From NCBI GenBank assembly GCA_963728995.1, contig CAVSMD010000004.1, positions 620,001 through 684,000 on the forward strand: a stretch of 64,000 nucleotides of DNA. The letters are read 5' to 3'. Of the stretch, positions 35,122 through 42,996 are shown piece after piece. Under the pieces are notes generated by a model. The model searched no databases, had not been told where the DNA came from, and was given only the letters and a program-made list of their open reading frames with translations. Positions within the stretch are counted from its first letter, which is position 1, and each line of letters begins with the position of its first letter. Origin of the DNA: FEN-1219 sp963728995. GTDB taxonomy: Bacteria > Pseudomonadota > Gammaproteobacteria > Steroidobacterales > Rariloculaceae. The position numbers were made by a program, and so were the translations under genes.

Positions 35122-35832
35122 ATGGCCGCCGTTCTTTTCGATCTCGGCAACACACTCGTGGCGTACTACCGCCGCGAGGAGTTCGGCCCGATCCTCGAGC
35201 GGTCCATTGCGAACGTTCTGACGCAGCTCGATGCGCGAGGCATTCCGGCCGCGAGCCGCTCCGGGGCGTTGGCGCGCGCCGTCGCTGCGAACCGCGAACG
35301 GGCGGACTTCGGTTTCGCGCCGATGATCGAACGCCTCGCGGGCATCTTCGAGCTGCCGCCGGACACGGCGGCCACGGTTAGCACACCCCTGTGCGCCGCC
35401 TTTCTGGAGCCGATCTTCGCCACCGGTCGCGTGTATGAGGATGCGTGTGCGACGCTGGCTGCGCTCCGGCAGCGCGGGTATGCCACGGCCATCGTGTCGA
35501 ACGCGCCATGGGGAAGTCCGCCGGAGCTCTGGCACGCCGAGCTCGAGCGACTCGGGCTGGCGACGCTCGTCGACGGAATCGTGTTCTGCGGCGATGTCGG
35601 CTGGCGCAAGCCATCCCCCCTGATCTTCCAGCATGCCGCCCGGCTGCTCGGTGTCCCCTGCGAACACTGCGTGTTTGTCGGCGACGACCTCGAATGGGAT
35701 ATCGCGGGGAGCCGCGGCGTCGGCATGCGGCCCGTGCTGATCGACCGCGAGGATCGTCATCAAGAGCACACGGGCGCTCGCGTGCACGGGCTCGACGAGC
35801 TCCTCGGCCTCGTGCCGCCGTTCGCCCCGTGA
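35122..35832 (+). CDS. HAD-superfamily hydrolase
   Basis: 236 residues from ATG 35122. Motif I VLFDLGNTL (nucleophile Asp7; the usual second Asp is Gly, as in several HAD subfamilies), motif II ATAIVSNAPWG (Ser/Thr), motif III lysine in DVGWRKPSPLIF, and motif IV FVGDDLEWDIAG. A phosphatase of the pyrimidine-nucleotidase/phosphoglycolate-like type is likely; substrate unknown. Confidence 0.88.
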   Translation: MAAVLFDLGNTLVAYYRREEFGPILERSIANVLTQLDARGIPAASRSGALARAVAANRERADFGFAPMIERLAGIFELPPDTAATVSTPLCAAFLEPIFATGRVYEDACATLAALRQRGYATAIVSNAPWGSPPELWHAELERLGLATLVDGIVFCGDVGWRKPSPLIFQHAARLLGVPCEHCVFVGDDLEWDIAGSRGVGMRPVLIDREDRHQEHTGARVHGLDELLGLVPPFAP

Positions 35833-35938
35833 CCGGCCGTCGCCCGACCTTCCGGGCGGTGGCGCCACGCCTCGAATCGTGGCTATAGTGGCGTTTGCCG
35901 GCTGCAACACCGGTCGCCGTTCTGGGGGAGCAAAGATC

Positions 35939-36343
35939 ATGCGAGCCAACTGGAAACTCGTCCTGCCCGCGGGGTTGCTCGTGGCGATCACCGGCGCAGT
36001 GGCCGAGGCGCATCACTCGTTCACGGCCACGTACTTCGAAGATCAGACCGCGCAGATCCACGGTAAGCTGCTGCAGTTCATGTTCCGAAACCCGCACTCG
36101 TTCGTGCATGTCGAAGCGCCGGACGAGAACGGCGAGATGCATCGCTGGGCCGTCGAGTGGGGCGGCGCAGGCCAGCTGGCGAATCAGGGCGTGACGAACC
36201 AGACGTTGCGGGTCGGCGACGAGGTCACGATCACCGGCAATCCGGGGCGAAAAGCCGGCGACTATCGTCTGCGGATGCAATATCTGCGGCGCGATGCCGA
36301 CGGGTTCGAATGGGGCAAGAAGCCCGGCGAGACCTTCAACTGA
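35939..36343 (+). CDS. DUF6152-type exported protein
   Basis: 134 residues with signal peptide MRANWKLVLPAGLLVAITGAVAEA cleaved before HHSF. The mature part HHSFTATYFEDQTAQIHGKLL, FMFRNPHSFVHVE, WAVEWGGAGQL and LRVGDEVTITGNPGRKAGDYRL matches the small DUF6152 family often found in sphingomonads and steroid-degrading gammaproteobacteria. Function unknown. First of four genes, all with N-terminal export signals, with 10 bp, then overlaps, between them. Confidence 0.8.
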   Translation: MRANWKLVLPAGLLVAITGAVAEAHHSFTATYFEDQTAQIHGKLLQFMFRNPHSFVHVEAPDENGEMHRWAVEWGGAGQLANQGVTNQTLRVGDEVTITGNPGRKAGDYRLRMQYLRRDADGFEWGKKPGETFN

Positions 36344-36353
36344 GCCGGGCCTC

Positions 36354-37202
36354 GTGCGGACGCTGATCGCCGCTGGCTGGCTGCTCGTGCTCGCGCCCGC
36401 CGCGCCCGTGGCGGCGCAAATCAGCCTCGTCGGCGAGTGGACCGGCCGCTACCACGAGGACTTCGACGATCGCGTTCCCGGCGGCCTGCAAGGCGACTTC
36501 ACGGGCGTGCCACTGAACGACGCGGCCCGTCGCTACGCCGAAGCGTTCGACGTAACGCGCGTCAACTTGCTCGAGCACCAGTGCCAACCGTACAACGTCG
36601 CGCACATCTACCGCGGGCCGCTGCAATTTCGGCTGTGGGAAGACAAGGACCCCGCGACGCAGGAAATCATCGCATACCGCCAGTACATCGGCACATATCA
36701 GCAGCGGCGCACCATCTGGATGGACGGCCGGGCGCGGCCGCCGGACTACGCGCCGCACACGTTCATGGGCTTCTCGCTCGGCGAATGGCACGGCGACATC
36801 CTCACGGTCACGACGACGCACATCAAGAAGGAGTTCTATCGGCGTAGCGGCATCCCGAGCAGCGACCTGACGACGCTCGTGGAGCACTACATTCGCCACG
36901 GCAACCTGCTATCGCACGTCATGATCATCACGGATCCCGTGTATCTCACGGAGCCGTACGTGAACAGCGAGGAATTCGTGCTCATGGAGCGCGGCAACCA
37001 GAACTGGTTGTACAACTGCGAGTACGTCATGGAAGTGCCTATAACCAAGAACGACGTGCCGTATTACCTGCCCGGCCAGAACCCGTTCATCGAGGACTTT
37101 GCGAACCATTTCGGCTTGCCGTTCGAAGCCGTGTTCGGGGGTGCGCCGACGACCTATCCCGACTATCTGCCGACGCTCGAGCGGCTCATGAACCCTAAAT
37201 GA
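36354..37202 (+). CDS. Exported protein of unknown function, paralogue of the gene at 38119
   Basis: 282 residues from GTG 36354, signal VRTLIAAGWLLVLAPAAPVAAQ. I do not recognise a named family. The N-terminal pattern LVGEWTGRYHEDF...PLNDAARRYAEAF...QCQPY and the C-terminal MIITDPVYLTEPYVNSEEF, then WLYNCEYV recur in the gene at 38119-38985 (LTGYWVAVVSEDW, VPLNAEGRRVADTW, QQCRAFG, VTIVDDPQYLTQPFYTSTMF, WHATEC), so the two are paralogues. Overlaps the MBL gene by four bases. A periplasmic role with the neighbouring DUF6152 and MBL proteins is inferred from context only. Confidence 0.8.
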   Translation: MRTLIAAGWLLVLAPAAPVAAQISLVGEWTGRYHEDFDDRVPGGLQGDFTGVPLNDAARRYAEAFDVTRVNLLEHQCQPYNVAHIYRGPLQFRLWEDKDPATQEIIAYRQYIGTYQQRRTIWMDGRARPPDYAPHTFMGFSLGEWHGDILTVTTTHIKKEFYRRSGIPSSDLTTLVEHYIRHGNLLSHVMIITDPVYLTEPYVNSEEFVLMERGNQNWLYNCEYVMEVPITKNDVPYYLPGQNPFIEDFANHFGLPFEAVFGGAPTTYPDYLPTLERLMNPK

Positions 37203-38119
37203 CCCGCCGCGGACGAGTCTTGCTGGCCACCGTGCTCGCGACCATTGCGCTCGGTGCGCTGTCCGGCGCGCAGGCACAGAACCCGATCGAGGCCTTTCAC
37301 GTGCAGGGTAATGTCTACATGCTGGTCGGTGCGGGCCCGAACGTGGCCGTTCAGATCGGCGACGAGGGCGTGCTGGTCGTCGATACGGGCACCAAGGCCA
37401 CGCGCGAGCCGCTGCTCGCCGCGATCCGCCGCCTCTCGGACGGGCCGATCCGCTGGATCGTCAACACGAGCTCGGATGTCGAGCACACGAGCGGCAACGA
37501 GACGATCTCGCAGGCCGGCATGACCGTGAACGGCAATCCGGCCGCGATCATTGCGCACGAGAACGCGCTGGCGCGGATGACGGCCGAGAACCGCGCCGCC
37601 ACGGAGCTGCCTCTGAACACGTTCTTCGAGGACGGCCGCGATTTCTCGTTCAACGGCGAAGCGGTGTTCCTGTATCACGTGCCGCCCGCACACACGGACG
37701 GCGACATCGTCGTCTATTTCCGCGGCTCTGACGTGCTCGTGGCGGGCGACCTGTTCGTCACGACGACCTATCCCGTGTTGTCGGGCGACACGGGCGGCGG
37801 CATCGATGGGTTCGTCGCGGGGCTCGACAAGATGCTCGACGTGGCGGTGCCGAAATACCTGCAAGAAGGCGGCACCTACGTGATTCCGGGCCATGGCCGC
37901 ATCGGCGACGAGGCCGACGTGCTCGAGTTTCGCGACATGGTGGTGATCCTGCGTGATCGGATTGCGAGCCTCCTCGACCAGGGCATGACGCTCGAGCAGG
38001 TCATGGCGACGAAGCCCACGCTCGACTACGACCTGCGGTACGCGACGCCGGCGTGGACCCCGGCGATGTTCGTCTCGGCCGTCTACCGCGACTTGCAGAA
38101 GAAGAAGGGAGGTCGCTGA
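37199..38119 (+). CDS. Exported metallo-beta-lactamase-fold protein with degenerate metal motif
   Basis: 306 residues; signal peptide VLLATVLATIALGALSGAQA before QNPIE. MBL fold: VYMLVGAGPNVAVQIGDEGVLVVDTG, LVAGDLFVTTTYP and YVIPGHGR. The family HxHxDH is replaced by Ser91-Ser92-Asp93-Val94-Glu95-His96, keeping only the final His; His165, Asp183 and His232 at the other ligand positions are still there. It may bind a different metal set or be non-catalytic. Sits between two paralogous exported proteins with a four-base and a one-base overlap, so the three are surely co-translated. Confidence 0.85.
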   Translation: MTRRGRVLLATVLATIALGALSGAQAQNPIEAFHVQGNVYMLVGAGPNVAVQIGDEGVLVVDTGTKATREPLLAAIRRLSDGPIRWIVNTSSDVEHTSGNETISQAGMTVNGNPAAIIAHENALARMTAENRAATELPLNTFFEDGRDFSFNGEAVFLYHVPPAHTDGDIVVYFRGSDVLVAGDLFVTTTYPVLSGDTGGGIDGFVAGLDKMLDVAVPKYLQEGGTYVIPGHGRIGDEADVLEFRDMVVILRDRIASLLDQGMTLEQVMATKPTLDYDLRYATPAWTPAMFVSAVYRDLQKKKGGR

Positions 38120-38985
38120 TGCGCGCACGCCGGCATACCGCCTTGGCGCTGCTCGGCGGCCTGCTGCTCGGCGCCAGCGGTGCGACGGCATGGGCGCAAC
38201 GCGGCGGTCCGGCCGCGGGCTCGCCGCGCGCGAATGCCCCGATCGATTTGACAGGCTACTGGGTGGCCGTCGTCAGCGAGGACTGGCGCCACCGCATGGC
38301 GACGCCCCGCAAGGGCGACTATGAAAGCGTGCCGTTGAACGCCGAGGGGCGGCGGGTCGCCGACACTTGGAATCTCGATGCCGACAACGCGGCCGGCCAA
38401 CAGTGTCGGGCCTTCGGCGTCGGCGGCATCATGCGTCAACCGGGCCGCTTACACGTCACGTGGACCGACGACGACACGCTGAAGGTCGAGTTCGATGCCG
38501 GCACGCAGACGCGGTTGCTCGAATTCGGCGCGCCTGCCGGACAAGCCGCGGAGAAATCCTGGCAAGGCCGCTCGAGCGTGCGTTGGCTTCGACCGCCGGG
38601 CGCCGGCGGCGCGCCGGTGCGAGCGCAAATCGGCAACGACGCGGGACCCGTTTTGGCGGGCGGCGGCGGTCGCGGCCAGCGAGGCGGTCCGCCGCCATCG
38701 GACTCGCTGAACGAGGGCGGCTCGCTCGAGGTCAGGACGACCGGGTTCCGCGCGGGTTACCTGCGCAAGAACGGCGTGCCGTACAGCGAGTCCGCCAGCA
38801 TCACCGAGTATTTCCACCGTTTGCCTGCGGCGCCGAACGGCGACGTCTGGCTGCATGTCGTCACGATCGTCGATGACCCGCAGTACCTGACGCAGCCGTT
38901 CTACACGAGCACGATGTTCAAGCGCGAGTCGAACGGCGCGAAATGGCACGCGACCGAGTGCCGCACGGCCCCGCCACCGGGATAG
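38119..38985 (+). CDS. Exported protein of unknown function, paralogue of the gene at 36354
   Basis: 288 residues from ATG 38119 (TGATG junction with the MBL gene). Signal ALALLGGLLLGASGATAWAQ. Shares with the 36354 gene the LTGYW, VPLN, QQC, PQYLTQPFYT and C-terminal EC motifs described there; a Gly/Arg/Pro-rich insert (about residues 180-195) is unique to this copy. Function unknown. Last gene of the exported cassette, 14 bp from the convergent spermidine-synthase-like gene. Confidence 0.8.
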   Translation: MRARRHTALALLGGLLLGASGATAWAQRGGPAAGSPRANAPIDLTGYWVAVVSEDWRHRMATPRKGDYESVPLNAEGRRVADTWNLDADNAAGQQCRAFGVGGIMRQPGRLHVTWTDDDTLKVEFDAGTQTRLLEFGAPAGQAAEKSWQGRSSVRWLRPPGAGGAPVRAQIGNDAGPVLAGGGGRGQRGGPPPSDSLNEGGSLEVRTTGFRAGYLRKNGVPYSESASITEYFHRLPAAPNGDVWLHVVTIVDDPQYLTQPFYTSTMFKRESNGAKWHATECRTAPPPG

Positions 38986-38999
38986 CGCTGCCCCGAACG

Positions 39000-41438
39000 T
39001 CAGTCGTCGCCGGGCGCTGCCCCGACCCTTTGGCGCAGCGCCTCGAGCGTAGCCGCGGGGCCGACGAACAGCCGCTCGGATAGCGGTGCCGGTGCAGCCA
39101 CGAGCCCCGCGAGGATGTCGTTGGCCCGGTAGCTGTTCAGGCTCGCGCCGGCGAGGTACTGGAGGCGAAGGTTCCGGTCCGTGTTCCGCGCCGCGCCGGC
39201 GAGCCACGTCGACATCGCCGGCGCGTCGCCGGCGTACGTCCCGAGCAGATCCAGCGCCGAAGCGAAGCCGCTCGCCGCGAGCGAGTCGCTCACGCGCCCA
39301 TAGGCCGTGCTACGAAGACGCCGGTCCACCCGCTCCACGTCGATCGGCCCGCCGTCGGCACGTGCGAGCAGCACGGCGTCGTAGCCGATGCCGTCGACGC
39401 GGTTCGCGAACAGTGCGCCGTTCGGGAACACGTCGAGGAACGTCGCAATCTCGCTGCGCACGGCAGCGTCGTTCGTCTCGTACAGCTGCACGAACGCCGT
39501 CACGACGCCGCCGGCCGTCAACCGCGCTTTCACCAGCTGCCAGAACTCTCGCGTGTACAGGGTGGCAGCACCCTTGACCCACGGATCGAGCGGATCAGAC
39601 GTGATGACGTCGAACCGGCGGGACGTCGTTGCGAGATAGTGGCGGCCGTCGTCGATCCGGATCTCCACTTTGGGGTTGGCGACGACCCCCTGGTTGTACG
39701 TCGAGAAGAAGCGCGCCGCGATCTGCGGGACGAGCGGCTCGATCTCGGCCACGACGACCTGCTCGACGGCGGGATCGACGCTGGCCGCGCCGGCCGTGAT
39801 ACCGGCCCCCAGGCCGATGACGAATACGCTCGCCGGACGATCGGCCACGAGCGTGGCGAGATGGCCCAGCATCTTCTGTAGGCGCAGATCCTGCGGATAC
39901 GTCGACGCCTGCGTCTTGCCGGCGTTGTGATACGTGAGAAGCCCGTTCGGCTCGCGCGTGACCGCGACCGACGCCGCCAACCCTTCGCCCCAGTACACGA
40001 CGTTCGCATCCGCGCCGCGCGTCGGCAAGAAGCGGCCGTAGGCGATCAGCTTCGCGGGCACGGCCGGCAGCACATAGGCGAGCCCGGCGATGACCGCCGC
40101 GGCCGCAATGCCCGCCGCCAGCGCCGGCGCCTGTCGCCGCATGCCGGGGCCGAGCAACAGCCAGAGCCCGACGCCGCCGGCTACGAGTACCGATCCCTGC
40201 TCGATGCGGCGGCTGCCGACGGTGTCGATCAGCACCAGCGCCGTCAGCAGCGCACCGGCGAGCGCGCCAGCCGTGTTGAGCGAGTACAGACGCCCGACGG
40301 TCGCCCGGGAAAGGGCGGCGGGCGTCGCGCACGCGGCGAGCGCCAGCGGGAACGAGGCGCCCCAGAGCAAGGCGGCCGGCAGCACGGCCCAGGCCGTGCG
40401 GAGCCAGTCGAGCTGCAGCATCGTGCTGGCCGTCGTCGGCAGCGTGACGTCGAGCGGCCAAAAGGGCAGCGACCGGGCGATGATGTAGGCGGCCCACGCG
40501 AGCGCGACGGCAAGCGCCAGCTGACAGCCGGCAAGCGCCCGGCGTGGATCGAGCCGCCGGCCGAGCATGGCTCCGCCGGCGCTACCGACGCCGAGGCCGA
40601 GCAGAAACACGGCCAGGATCAATGCGAATGCATAGACGGTGGCGCCGAACAGCAGCGACAGATGGCGGGTCCACAGCACCTCGGACGACAAGGCCGTAAA
40701 GCCGGACGCGCCGGTCGCCCAATAAATCGCCCCGCGCGCTCTGGCAGCGGGCTCGAGCTCGACGGCCGGGCCAACGCTTCGCCACGGCGGCCGCGCGGCC
40801 GCATACCACGCGAGCGCGGCGCCGACGAGGTTCAAGGTTGCCGCGACGGCGGTAGCGACGTAAACGTCATGGACACGCAGCAGGTAGAATGCGGCACCGA
40901 GGCTGCCCAGCACGCCACCGCCGATGTTGGCGGCATAGCAGAAACCCAACCGCTGGCCGGCGTCGCGCTCGCCCGCCACGGCGCCCGCCACGACCGGCAA
41001 CGTTGCGCCCATCAACACCGTGGCCGGCAGCAGGCAGATGGCGGCGGCCAACGCGCGCAGCAGCAGGCTCGCCGAGCCATTGCCGGCCCAGGCCGTGTAC
41101 GCGTTGCCGGCGAGCGGAATCAAGACGAGCGCCGCGACGCCGAGCGCACCGATGCCGAGCTCGAGCGCAGCGTAGACACGCAGCGCCGGTAGCGCACCGC
41201 TCACGCTTCGCGCGAGCCATACGCTGCCGAGACCCATACCGCCCATGAACGCCGCGAGCAGCACTCCGAGCGAGATTGCGGACGTGCCGAGCGACAAGCC
41301 GAGCTGCTCGAACCACACGACTTGGTAGATCAACGCCGCGCAGCCGCTCAATGCGAACAGCACGGGGAGCAGGCTCATGGATCCGCGCAGGGCCGACACG
41401 CCGGCCGCCGCTGCGGGCCGTTGCGCTTCGGCAGACAC
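39000..41438 (-). CDS. Membrane protein fused to a spermidine-synthase-like methyltransferase fold
   Basis: 812 residues from GTG 41438, whose G is the last base of the trkA stop. The N-terminal half has about 14 hydrophobic segments (ALSGCAALIYQVVWFEQLG, LLAAFMGGMGLGSVWLA, ASGFTALSSEVLWTRHLSLLFG, repeated about 280 residues apart, so two MFS-like halves). The C-terminal part is spermidine-synthase-like: VFVIGLGAGITAGAA, VVAEIEPLVPQIAARFF, EIRIDDGRHYLATTSRRFDVITSDPLDPW. The Asp pattern for decarboxylated SAM is not clearly conserved, so polyamine synthesis is doubtful. Such fused proteins are common and functionally uncharacterised. Confidence 0.85.
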   Translation of the reverse strand: MSAEAQRPAAAAGVSALRGSMSLLPVLFALSGCAALIYQVVWFEQLGLSLGTSAISLGVLLAAFMGGMGLGSVWLARSVSGALPALRVYAALELGIGALGVAALVLIPLAGNAYTAWAGNGSASLLLRALAAAICLLPATVLMGATLPVVAGAVAGERDAGQRLGFCYAANIGGGVLGSLGAAFYLLRVHDVYVATAVAATLNLVGAALAWYAAARPPWRSVGPAVELEPAARARGAIYWATGASGFTALSSEVLWTRHLSLLFGATVYAFALILAVFLLGLGVGSAGGAMLGRRLDPRRALAGCQLALAVALAWAAYIIARSLPFWPLDVTLPTTASTMLQLDWLRTAWAVLPAALLWGASFPLALAACATPAALSRATVGRLYSLNTAGALAGALLTALVLIDTVGSRRIEQGSVLVAGGVGLWLLLGPGMRRQAPALAAGIAAAAVIAGLAYVLPAVPAKLIAYGRFLPTRGADANVVYWGEGLAASVAVTREPNGLLTYHNAGKTQASTYPQDLRLQKMLGHLATLVADRPASVFVIGLGAGITAGAASVDPAVEQVVVAEIEPLVPQIAARFFSTYNQGVVANPKVEIRIDDGRHYLATTSRRFDVITSDPLDPWVKGAATLYTREFWQLVKARLTAGGVVTAFVQLYETNDAAVRSEIATFLDVFPNGALFANRVDGIGYDAVLLARADGGPIDVERVDRRLRSTAYGRVSDSLAASGFASALDLLGTYAGDAPAMSTWLAGAARNTDRNLRLQYLAGASLNSYRANDILAGLVAAPAPLSERLFVGPAATLEALRQRVGAAPGDD

Positions 41439-42817
41439 TAGACGAACGCGCCGCCGACCTCGAACAGCCGTTCCACCTCGTCGATCTGCCGGCGGTCGGC
41501 GATGAACAGAATCACATGGTCGTCGGCTTGGATCTGCGTGTCGTGGTGCGCCATCAGCACCTCGTCGCCGCGAACGATGGCGCTGATGGTCGCGCCGCGC
41601 GGCAGCTGGATCTCTTCGAGCAGACGGCCTACGACGCGTGACTCGCGCGACTCCCCGTGCGCCACGGCTTCGATCGCCTCGGCGGCGCCGCGCCGCAAGC
41701 GAGTGAACCTTCACGACATCGCCGCGGCGCACGTGCGCGAGCAGGCTACCAAGCGTGATCTGCTGCGGCGATATCGCGATGTCGATCGTGCCCGACTCCA
41801 CGAGCTCGGCATAGGCGGGCTTGTTGATCAGAGCCATGACCTTCCGCGCGCCGAGGCGCTTGGCAAGCATGGCCGAGAGGATGTTCGCTTCCTCCGCGTT
41901 CGTCACCGCCACGAACACATCGGCACTGTCGATATTCTCCTCGAGTAGCAGCTCTTCGTCGGCCGAATCCCCGTGCAACACGACGGCGCGCGCGAGCTCG
42001 TCTGAAATGCGGCGCGCGCGCTGCCAATCGCGCTCGATGATCTTGACCTGGCAGCTGCCTTCTATCGCCCGCGCCAGATCGAGGCCGATGTTGCCGCCGC
42101 CGGCGATCACAACCTTGCGCACGGGACTATCGAGCTTGCGCATCTCGCGGAGCACGGTGCGCGTGTCTTTGCGGGCCGCGATGAAGAACACCTCGTCGGC
42201 CTCCTGGACCACGGTGTCGCCGTCCGGAAGAATGCCGCGGCCGCCGCGATAGATCGCCACGACGCGGCACTCGACGTTCGGGATGTGCTTCGAGAGGTCG
42301 CGCAACGGATGCCCGACGAGCGCTCCGTCGCGGTTCGCGCGCGTCGCCACCAGCCGCACCTTGCCGTCGGCGAAGTCGAGCACCTGGAGCGCTCCCGGGA
42401 TTCAAGATCAGCTGCTCGATGTAGTCCGTGACCAGCGACTGCGGGGCTGATCGCCACGTCGACCGGGATGCCGTCCGGGCCGAACAACGCTTCGCGGCTC
42501 ATGAGCGGCCGGGCCCGAATTCGCGCGATACGCGTCGGCGTGCGAAACAGCGTGAACGCGATTTGGCAGGCTAGCATGTTGATCTCGTCGCCGCTCGTCA
42601 GGGCGATCAGGATGTCGGCCTCGCGCGCCCCGGCGCGCTCGAGCACGTCCGGGTAGGCCGCGTTGCCGACGACGGTGCGAACGTCGAGGCGATCCTGCAA
42701 TTCGCGCAGCACATCGGCATTCCGGTCGACGATCGTGACCTCGTTCGCCTCTTCGCGCGCCAGGCTGTAGGCCGCCGTGCTGCCTACCTGCCCCGCCCCA
42801 AGAATCAGAATCTTCAT
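41438..42817 (-). CDS. trkA: Trk potassium uptake protein TrkA, frame broken three times
   Basis: Cytosolic NAD-binding gating subunit of the Trk K+ channel, with two RCK_N/RCK_C repeats. First Rossmann motif ILGAGQVGSTAAYSLA, second VVIAGGGNIGLDLARAIE, NKPAYAELVESGTIDIAISPQQIT and the C-terminal HSLRRGAAEAIEAVAHGESRESRVVG. Breaks: an extra base in GGGG 42443-42446 (restoring SPQSLVTDYIEQLIL), another in GGG 42397-42399 (restoring NPGALQVLDFADGK) and another at AA 41697-41698 (restoring VHSLRRGAAEA). Corrected length is 458 residues, identical to E. coli TrkA. As given, the last frame runs on into the spermidine-synthase-like gene. No trkH/trkG is in the window. Confidence 0.92.
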
Positions 42818-42844
42818 CTGCAGGTTTCGCCGTGAACGGTGGTG

Positions 42845-42975
42845 GCACTTTCGCGTCCGCGCGTCGAGCAGGGCTTCCGAGACACGCCGTAAGACCGTCC
42901 CTGGGGCTCGTCGGCGCACATCCCTGTGCGCCGACGGTCTCGGAAGCCCTGCTCGACGCGCGGACGCGAAAGTGC
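42845..42975. repeat. Perfect 39-bp-arm inverted repeat with nested 12-bp hairpin
   Basis: Left arm 42845-42883 (begins GCACTTTCGCGTCCGCGCG) and right arm 42937-42975 are exact reverse complements over all 39 positions. Within the 53-bp centre, CGTCGGCGCACA (42909-42920) pairs perfectly with TGTGCGCCGACG (42925-42936) around a TCCC loop, directly abutting the right arm. AGACCGTC (42892-42899) can also pair with GACGGTCT (42933-42940), which competes with both stems. It fills the gap between the uvrD stop and the trkA start, both on the minus strand. No terminal direct repeats or ORF of its own. Confidence 0.85.
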
Positions 42976-42996
42976 GTTTACCATGGGCGCAGCAGT

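Noticed and set aside
39000..41438. Polyamine synthesis by the spermidine-synthase-like protein
   Set aside because: The C-terminal part has the fold's SAM-binding pattern but I cannot find the full set of conserved acidic substrate residues, and the fused membrane half is typical of uncharacterised proteins, so I keep the general name.
39000..42383. Apparent 1127-residue fusion of a TrkA fragment with the spermidine-synthase-like protein
   Set aside because: A frame error at 41697 runs trkA past its stop; corrected TrkA ends at 41438 with the E. coli length of 458 residues, and the next gene has its own GTG.
42832..42990. Possible small protein-coding genes within the palindrome region
   Set aside because: Both strands translate to near-identical text only because the sequence is a palindrome; there is no ribosome site or family match.
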